Below, in pieces: positions 58,599 to 64,000 of a stretch of 64,000 bases of DNA. Made by a program: the position numbers and the translations under genes. This DNA comes from Mycobacterium sp. DL (lineage in GTDB: Bacteria > Actinomycetota > Actinomycetes > Mycobacteriales > Mycobacteriaceae), in assembly GCF_039729195.1 (NCBI RefSeq), contig NZ_CP155796.1:1798001-1862000 (forward strand), in the 5' to 3' direction. Position 1 is the stretch's first letter, and each line of letters starts with the position of its first letter. Under the pieces are notes generated by a model, which worked only from the letters and a program-made list of their open reading frames with translations, had not been told where the DNA came from and did not search any database.

Positions 58599-59597
58599 AT
58601 GACGGAAATCAACGCGATGGTCGCCCACGAGGATGCCGAGGGCGCCATCGTGCTGCGCCACGAGGTGGTCGACGAATCGTTCCTGCCCGACGGTGACGTC
58701 GAGATCCGTGTCGAGTACTCGAGCGTGAACTACAAGGACGCACTGGCGGTCACGCCCAAAGGTGGAGTCGCGCGGTCGTATCCGTTGATTCCTGGGATCG
58801 ACGTCGCAGGAACCGTGACCGCGAGTTCGTCCTCGGAGTTCGCCGTCGGTGACGCGGTCGTCGCTCACGGTCAGGACATCGGCACGGGTCGGCACGGCGG
58901 TTACGCGCAGGTGGCGAGGTATCCCGCCGACCTCGTGGTCAAACTGTCCACCTTGAGCCCTGCCGACGCGGCGGCGATCGGCACCGCCGGTTTCACCGCG
59001 GCCATGAGTGTGAATGCGTTGCGGAAACATGGCGTCACGCCGTCCGAGGGCCCTGTGTTGGTGACCGGCGCCACCGGCGGTGTGGGCAGCGTCAGTGTCG
59101 ACCTGCTCGCCGGCCTCGGCTACGAGGTGGTGGCGTCGACCGGGAAGGCCGACGCCCACGATCTGCTGCGAGAACTGGGTGCCGCCGAGGTCATCGACCG
59201 GGTTCCCGGTCCCGAGGACAAAGTGCGTCCACTGGGTAAGTCACAATGGGCCGCGGTGGTCGACTGCGTCGGCGGGAAGACGCTGGCCCATGCGCTCAGC
59301 ACCCTGAACTACGCTGGCGTGGCTGCTATTTCGGGACTCGCCGGGTCGGCGGACCTACCGGCCAGCGTCCTTCCCTTCATCCTGCGGGGGGTGACGCTCG
59401 CCGGCATCGACTCGGTACTGCTCCCCATCACGCAGCGCCGCGAGGTGTGGGCTCAGATCGAGTCGGAGCTACAACCGCGGCACCTGGCGCGGATCACCCA
59501 GGACGTCCCGGTACGCGAGGTCGCCGACGTTCTCGGACGCATCATCGGCGGCGGTGTCACCGGCCGCACCCGGGTGGTCGTGCACGACGGCTTCTGA
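58599..59597 (+). CDS. YhdH/AcuI-type acrylyl-CoA reductase family protein (MDR)
   Basis: NADPH-dependent medium-chain reductase of 332 residues. The N-terminal SSVNYKDALAVT and the loop VLVTGATGGVGSVSVDLLAGLG near residue 150 match the YhdH/AcuI subgroup, which reduces acrylyl-CoA to propionyl-CoA. No zinc ligands are seen. ATG 58599 is used over an upstream TTG at 58581. It converges with the molybdopterin enzyme gene across 16 bases. Confidence 0.85.
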   Translation: MTEINAMVAHEDAEGAIVLRHEVVDESFLPDGDVEIRVEYSSVNYKDALAVTPKGGVARSYPLIPGIDVAGTVTASSSSEFAVGDAVVAHGQDIGTGRHGGYAQVARYPADLVVKLSTLSPADAAAIGTAGFTAAMSVNALRKHGVTPSEGPVLVTGATGGVGSVSVDLLAGLGYEVVASTGKADAHDLLRELGAAEVIDRVPGPEDKVRPLGKSQWAAVVDCVGGKTLAHALSTLNYAGVAAISGLAGSADLPASVLPFILRGVTLAGIDSVLLPITQRREVWAQIESELQPRHLARITQDVPVREVADVLGRIIGGGVTGRTRVVVHDGF

Positions 59598-59613
59598 CGC
59601 GGACTCGCCGTGC

Positions 59614-61872
59614 TCACCCGGCGGCGGGCACCGGAACCACCTGGCACGGCACCCCGTTGACGACCTGGGTGTTGCTCGGAACATCGATCAGCGCAGCAGG
59701 ATTGAGCACATTCGTGTTGACGCCCGGGTGAGCGTTCGCCACGCTCATCTGAGTGCCGTCGACGCCATGACCCCAGCCGTGGGGTAGCGACACCACGCCG
59801 GGCATCATCTCGTCGGTCACCTCGGCGGGCACCCGGATCGAGCCCTCGGTGGTGGAGACATCGACCGGTCGGCCGTCGGAGACACCGAGGTGCGCGGCGT
59901 CGGTGGGATTGATCAGCAGCGTGCAACGATCCCTGCCACGCATCAGGCCGGCGACGTTGTGCAGCCAGGAGTTGTTCGATCGCAGGTGTCGTCTGCTCGT
60001 CAACACCAATCCGTCACTGGCGCGGTCGATCCGGCTCAGCAGCCTCGGGATGTCGGCGGTCAGCAGCGGATGCATCAGTTCGATCCGGTGCGACGGTGTG
60101 GTCAACACTTCCGAGAGCCGCCCGCCCTCCAGCTCGCCCAGCCTCAGCCCATCGGGGTGGCGACGGACCTCGTCCAGCGTCAGTCCGCCCGGCCGGCGCC
60201 CGAGGTCGTCACCCCAGGGGCCGGTGCGAATGCCGAGGTCGATCATCCGCTCGGGTCCCCGGCCCCGCAGCGCCGCAAAGACTTCCGTGGGGTCACGCCC
60301 GAACAGGGGAGTGTCGGAAGCCTGACAAGCGGTGTGGACGATGCCCTGGGTGTACAGGTCGTCGAGCGCGGCGGTGTCGACCTCGGGGATCGGCGTGCCG
60401 ACCACCGCTCCGGCCAGGCGGAGCATGATCTCCCATTCCGCGGGGCGCCCCACCGCGGCGGGAAGGACGGCATCGGACCACTTCACACACGACGCGATGG
60501 AGTACATCCAGTACAGGTCGTCGCAGTGGGCCCGCTCCAGCGGAGACAGGCCGGGCAGGATCACGTGTGCGTGCCGCGTTGTCTCGTTGAGCCAATTGTC
60601 CACCGAGATCATGGCTTCCAGCCCGCCGAGCGCCGCATCGAGGCGACGTGCCCCCGGTGCGGAGATCGCCGGATTGCCGGCCACGGTGATCAGCGCGCGG
60701 ATCTGACCGTCGCCGGGAGTGTCGATCTCCTCGGCCAGGCAACTGATCGGGAACTGCCCGAGAACTTCCGGTGCGCCTCGCACGCGGCTGCGGAACCGGC
60801 CGAACTGCCAGCCCGGCCCGTCCTGGTCGGGGGGCTTCATGAACATCGGTGACCAGACCGCGGCCTTGGGGAAGACCGCGCCGCCGGAACGGTCCACCGA
60901 GCCGAGTGCCACGTTCAGCACAAAAACCAGCCAGGTGGCCAGCGTGCCGAATTCCTGTGTGCACGTCCCTATTCGGCTGTAGATCACCGGGCTCTCGGCG
61001 TCGGCCAATCCGGCCGCGAGTCGGCGGATGGTCTCGGCGGCGATTCCGGTCGCCGCGGCCACTCGCTCAGGCGAGAACTCTGCAGACAACGCGACGACAT
61101 CGTCGAGTCCTGCCACCATGTCGTCGAGATGGCGCGGGCGGCGAATCCAGTTCCGTTCTTCGAGAGTGTGCAGCAGCGCAAACAACAGCAGTGCGTCCGT
61201 ACCCGGGCGCACCGGTACCCATTCCGTGGCGCGTCGTGCCGTCTGGGTCCGGCGGGGATCGACGACCACCACGGTGCCGCCACGCTCGCGGATCGCCGCC
61301 AGCCGACCCATGATGTCGGGAGCGGAGAGCATCGATCCTTGCGACGCAGAGGGGTTGGCGCCCAACATCATCAGGTGGTCGGTGCGGTCCAGGTCGGGTA
61401 TGGGCGCATTCCACATCCCGCCGAAGAGCAAGGCGCTGACCACGTTGAGCGGCCACTGATCGACCGTGCCCGGTGTGTAGTACGCGGGCATACCCGCTGC
61501 CCCCGCCAGGCCGACGAGCGCTCCGACGTAGGTCTCCAGCCCGAGGTTGTGAGCGACCGGATTACCGATGTACACCGAGACCGCGCCCGCCCCGTGCCGG
61601 TCCAGAACCGGCCGCAGAACCGTTTCCGCCTCGGCGAACGCGTCGTCCCAGGACACCTGCACGTGCTCACCGTCACGGCGACGCACCATGGGCAGACGCA
61701 ACCGATCGGGGTCCTCGTGGATCTGCTTCAGCGAGGCGCCCTTGGGGCACAGGTGCCCGCGGGACCACACATCTTCGGGATTGCCCCGGACAGCGCCCAC
61801 GGTGTGGCCTTCGACGGTGACTCGCAAGCCGCACATCGCCTCGCACAACGGACAGGTGATGCGGTGCTCCAC
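59614..61872 (-). CDS. molybdopterin oxidoreductase with 4Fe-4S cluster (Rv0197-like)
   Basis: The 752-residue protein of the DMSO reductase family. An N-terminal 4Fe-4S motif is formed by CPLCEAMC (residues 8-15) and LCPKG (Cys42). Bis-MGD contacts follow in MLGANPSASQG and VVVDPRRT, and the C-terminal domain has SLPHGWGHG. No twin-arginine signal is present, so it is cytosolic. The metal ligand residue and substrate cannot be told. It resembles M. tuberculosis Rv0197 from memory. Start is GTG, 30 bases after fadE23 with a hairpin between. Confidence 0.85.
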   Translation of the reverse strand: MEHRITCPLCEAMCGLRVTVEGHTVGAVRGNPEDVWSRGHLCPKGASLKQIHEDPDRLRLPMVRRRDGEHVQVSWDDAFAEAETVLRPVLDRHGAGAVSVYIGNPVAHNLGLETYVGALVGLAGAAGMPAYYTPGTVDQWPLNVVSALLFGGMWNAPIPDLDRTDHLMMLGANPSASQGSMLSAPDIMGRLAAIRERGGTVVVVDPRRTQTARRATEWVPVRPGTDALLLFALLHTLEERNWIRRPRHLDDMVAGLDDVVALSAEFSPERVAAATGIAAETIRRLAAGLADAESPVIYSRIGTCTQEFGTLATWLVFVLNVALGSVDRSGGAVFPKAAVWSPMFMKPPDQDGPGWQFGRFRSRVRGAPEVLGQFPISCLAEEIDTPGDGQIRALITVAGNPAISAPGARRLDAALGGLEAMISVDNWLNETTRHAHVILPGLSPLERAHCDDLYWMYSIASCVKWSDAVLPAAVGRPAEWEIMLRLAGAVVGTPIPEVDTAALDDLYTQGIVHTACQASDTPLFGRDPTEVFAALRGRGPERMIDLGIRTGPWGDDLGRRPGGLTLDEVRRHPDGLRLGELEGGRLSEVLTTPSHRIELMHPLLTADIPRLLSRIDRASDGLVLTSRRHLRSNNSWLHNVAGLMRGRDRCTLLINPTDAAHLGVSDGRPVDVSTTEGSIRVPAEVTDEMMPGVVSLPHGWGHGVDGTQMSVANAHPGVNTNVLNPAALIDVPSNTQVVNGVPCQVVPVPAAG

Positions 61873-61874
61873 GA

Positions 61875-61897
61875 GCGCACGGTAGCAAGCCGTGCGC
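61875..61897 (-). terminator. hairpin between fadE23 and the molybdopterin enzyme gene
   Basis: GCGCACGG and CCGTGCGC form a perfect 8-bp stem with a seven-base loop. It fills the 30-base gap and ends two bases before the GTG. There is no T run, so it may be a weak terminator or a structure that hides the ribosome site. Confidence 0.5.
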
Positions 61898-61902
61898 CCC
61901 GG

Positions 61903-63114
61903 TTACTTCAGTTCAGCCGATGACAGGCCGAGTAGGCGGCGGGCCACCACCAGCTGCTGGATCTGCTGGGTGCCCTCGAAGATGTCGAGGATCTTCGAGT
62001 CGCGGGCCCACTTCTCCAGAAGCGCCCCCTCGGAGTACCCAGCGGTGCCCGCCAATTCCACGGTCTTGAGCGTGATGTCGCTGGCGACGCGGGCAGCCTT
62101 CGCCTTGCCCATCGAGGCTTCCTTGGAGTTCGGGATCTTGTTGTCCGCCTGCCACGCCGACCGCAGGGTGAGCAGATAGCCGGACTCCCAGTCGGCCTCC
62201 ATCCGTAGGAACTCCGCGGCCGCTGCGCTCTGGGCGTGGGCCGGCTTGTCATAGGAGATGTCGATGCCCGCGTCGGTCAGGATCTTGCGCAGCTCTTCCA
62301 GCGCGGCACGGGCGATGCCCACCGCCATGCCCGCAACGACGGGGCGGGTGTTGTCGAAGGTCTCCATGACCCCGGCAAAACCCTTCTCGACGTTGATCTC
62401 CGGGCTACCCAGCAGATAGTCCTTGGGAATGCGGACATCCTCGAACCGGATCGCGGCGGTGTCGGAAGCCTTGATGCCGAGCTTGTTCTCCAGACGCTCC
62501 ACCGTGACGCCGGGGTGCTCGCGCGGCACGATGAACGACTTGATCGCCGCCCGTCCCTTGGTCTTGTCGAGCGTCGCCCAGACCACGATGTGCGTGGCGC
62601 GGGATCCGGCCGTGACGTAGATCTTCTCGCCGTTGATCACGTACTCGTCGCCGTCGAGTTTCGCGGTGGTCGTCACGGCGGCGGAGTCGGACCCGAAACC
62701 CGGCTCGGTGATCGCCATCGCGGCCCACACCTTGCCGAGTCGCTCGAGCTGCTCGTCGGTCGCGACACCGGAGATCGCCGCATTACCCAGTCCCTGGAAG
62801 GGGATCGACAGCACCAGCCCGACGTCGCCCCAGCTGACCTCGACGATGTTGAGCACGGCGGACATGTTGCCCCCGTTGATGTTTCCCTTCGGGCCGTCGT
62901 CTCCGTCCCGGAACGCCTCGGCGCCGGCGAACGAGATGGTCTTGGCCTCGGAGATGCCCTCGAACAGGGTCGCGACGGTGTCCAGCTCGACGGGGTACGC
63001 GTGCTCCTTCAGGTCGTACTTGCGGGAGATCGGCCGCAGGATCTCCGCCGCGCCCTGATGCCCCTTCTCGATGACCGCCTGCAGCTTCTTCGGCAGTTCC
63101 AGATTGATTGCCAT
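61903..63114 (-). CDS. fadE23: acyl-CoA dehydrogenase, FadE23-like
   Basis: Flavoprotein of 403 residues. The FAD/substrate segment ITEPGFGSDSAAV is near residue 145 and IFEGTQQIQQLV near 385 carries the catalytic loop. It closely resembles the M. tuberculosis FadE23 protein (Rv3140) as I recall it, starting MAINLELPKKLQ. ATG 63114 is used although the frame is open upstream into fadE24. It follows fadE24 by 29 bases; the two probably form a heteromer. Confidence 0.85.
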   Translation of the reverse strand: MAINLELPKKLQAVIEKGHQGAAEILRPISRKYDLKEHAYPVELDTVATLFEGISEAKTISFAGAEAFRDGDDGPKGNINGGNMSAVLNIVEVSWGDVGLVLSIPFQGLGNAAISGVATDEQLERLGKVWAAMAITEPGFGSDSAAVTTTAKLDGDEYVINGEKIYVTAGSRATHIVVWATLDKTKGRAAIKSFIVPREHPGVTVERLENKLGIKASDTAAIRFEDVRIPKDYLLGSPEINVEKGFAGVMETFDNTRPVVAGMAVGIARAALEELRKILTDAGIDISYDKPAHAQSAAAAEFLRMEADWESGYLLTLRSAWQADNKIPNSKEASMGKAKAARVASDITLKTVELAGTAGYSEGALLEKWARDSKILDIFEGTQQIQQLVVARRLLGLSSAELK

Positions 63115-63143
63115 GTGAGTCTCTTTTCCGTCAGGTCGGTGAG

Positions 63144-64000
63144 TTAGAGGACCACGACACCCTCGGCGACGCCGATGGCCCGCAGATCGCGGTACCAGCG
63201 CTCGACCGGGTGTTCCTTGGTGAAGCCGTGGCCGCCGAGCAGCTGGACGCCGTCGAGGCCGATCTGCATGCCCTTGTCGGTGCCGAGCTTCTTGGCCAGA
63301 GCCGCCTCGCGGGCGAACGACAGCCCCTGCTCGGCCCGCGCCGCACCGCGCCACGTGATCAGCCGCAGTCCGTCGAGTTCGATGGCGATGTTGGCGCACA
63401 TGAAGGCCACGGACTGCCTGCGGGCGATCGGTTCTCCGAAGGCCTCGCGCTCCTTGACGTAGGGGATGACGTAGTCGAGCACCGCGTGCGAGGTTCCCAC
63501 CGCCAGCGCTGCCCAGCCGAGACGTGACAGCGCGATCGCATCGCTGTAGAGCTGGGCGTAATCGGCTGCGGGAGCGTCCAACTCACCCAAGCGCGCGCTG
63601 AGCGGGACGGTGACCTTGTCGAGTTCGACCCGGCCCAGCGCGGCGGCGCGGATGCCCATGCTCGGGTCAGCCGTGACGGTCAGGCCCTTGCTGGCTGCCT
63701 CGACGATGAACAATGCCGGCTTTCCGCTGAGTTGGGCTGCGACGATGAAGATCTCGGCGTCGGCGGCAGCCGGTACCAACGACTTGACGCCGTCGAGCCG
63801 GTACCCGCTCGGGGTGCGCACCGCGGTGGTCTTCAGCGCGGTCGGGTCGAACAGCGGCTGCGGTTCGGCGATCGCGACACAGGCCTGCGGGACGTTCTCG
63901 CCTGCGAACTCCTTGAGGTAGGTGGCCTGCTGGTCGGCGCTTCCCCAGTGGGTGAGCGCTGATGCGACGCCTCCCGGCGCCAGGATCGGGAGGGCCAGCC
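63144..64000 (-). CDS. fadE24: acyl-CoA dehydrogenase, FadE24-like (5' end outside window)
   Basis: The last 285 codons of an acyl-CoA dehydrogenase; the first in-window residues read LALPILAPGGVASALTHWG. ACVAIAEPQPLFD is the FAD/substrate segment and LLGGHGFTKEHPVERWYRD the C-terminal region, with Gly in place of the catalytic Glu of the usual EGT loop. Paired with FadE23, this matches the fadE24-fadE23 order of M. tuberculosis (Rv3139-Rv3140). The start lies beyond the right edge. Confidence 0.83.
   Translation of the reverse strand, partial: LALPILAPGGVASALTHWGSADQQATYLKEFAGENVPQACVAIAEPQPLFDPTALKTTAVRTPSGYRLDGVKSLVPAAADAEIFIVAAQLSGKPALFIVEAASKGLTVTADPSMGIRAAALGRVELDKVTVPLSARLGELDAPAADYAQLYSDAIALSRLGWAALAVGTSHAVLDYVIPYVKEREAFGEPIARRQSVAFMCANIAIELDGLRLITWRGAARAEQGLSFAREAALAKKLGTDKGMQIGLDGVQLLGGHGFTKEHPVERWYRDLRAIGVAEGVVVL

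Overview
The window reads as chromosomal DNA of a GC-rich mycobacterium, most likely a fast-growing environmental species (Mycolicibacterium-like). The evidence is an antigen 85C-type mycolyltransferase, a complete 14-gene nuoA-N operon, a FadE24-FadE23 pair, a FadB4-like reductase, an EthA-like monooxygenase, a 13E12-family HNH protein behind a mycobacterial LexA box, many GTG starts and likely leaderless starts. I see no tRNA, rRNA, CRISPR array, insertion sequence or prophage.

Layout. (1) 1-3342: gabT and a gabD-like dehydrogenase, divergent around a small dyad, then a small membrane protein. (2) 3352-14857: redox and lipid genes: two short-chain dehydrogenases, a HAPMO-like Baeyer-Villiger monooxygenase, a large LuxR (LAL) regulator, FadB4, an alpha/beta hydrolase, a flavin amine oxidase and an EthA-like monooxygenase; many are divergent or overlap tail to tail. 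(3) 14859-18623: a 20-bp palindrome, a kinase-fold protein with a beta-rich partner, a divergent TetR gene with a clean operator, and an EchA protein. (4) 18640-34587: nuoN to nuoA on the minus strand with almost every junction overlapping, and an orphan receiver protein upstream of nuoA. (5) 34654-45684: a SnoaL-like protein, a methyltransferase behind a MerR-type promoter, then an accessory block. In that block a hydrolase, a four-helix membrane protein, a soluble beta-rich protein and a cholesterol-oxidase-like GMC oxidoreductase lie in visibly lower-GC DNA between two LAL regulators. (6) 45701-53335: an eight-gene minus-strand catabolic operon (homogentisate-dioxygenase-like cupin, hydrolase, CaiB CoA-transferase, HMG-CoA-lyase-like aldolase, TetR, acyl-CoA dehydrogenase, kinase, DUF6285-like protein). 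Its last three genes look like the LvaC-LvaA-LvaB set of 4-hydroxyacyl-CoA catabolism. (7) 53479-64000: SOS-controlled HNH protein, a TetR/monooxygenase/Ddn-like operon, antigen 85C, an AcuI-like reductase, a molybdopterin oxidoreductase, FadE23 and the 3' part of FadE24.

The best candidates for undescribed biology are the split GMC-oxidoreductase/hydrolase block with its two regulators and a coupled 17-codon leader ORF, and the eight-gene operon that joins a cupin dioxygenase, CoA activation, a kinase/ACAD module and a lyase. Functions come from motifs and recalled families only; no search was run.
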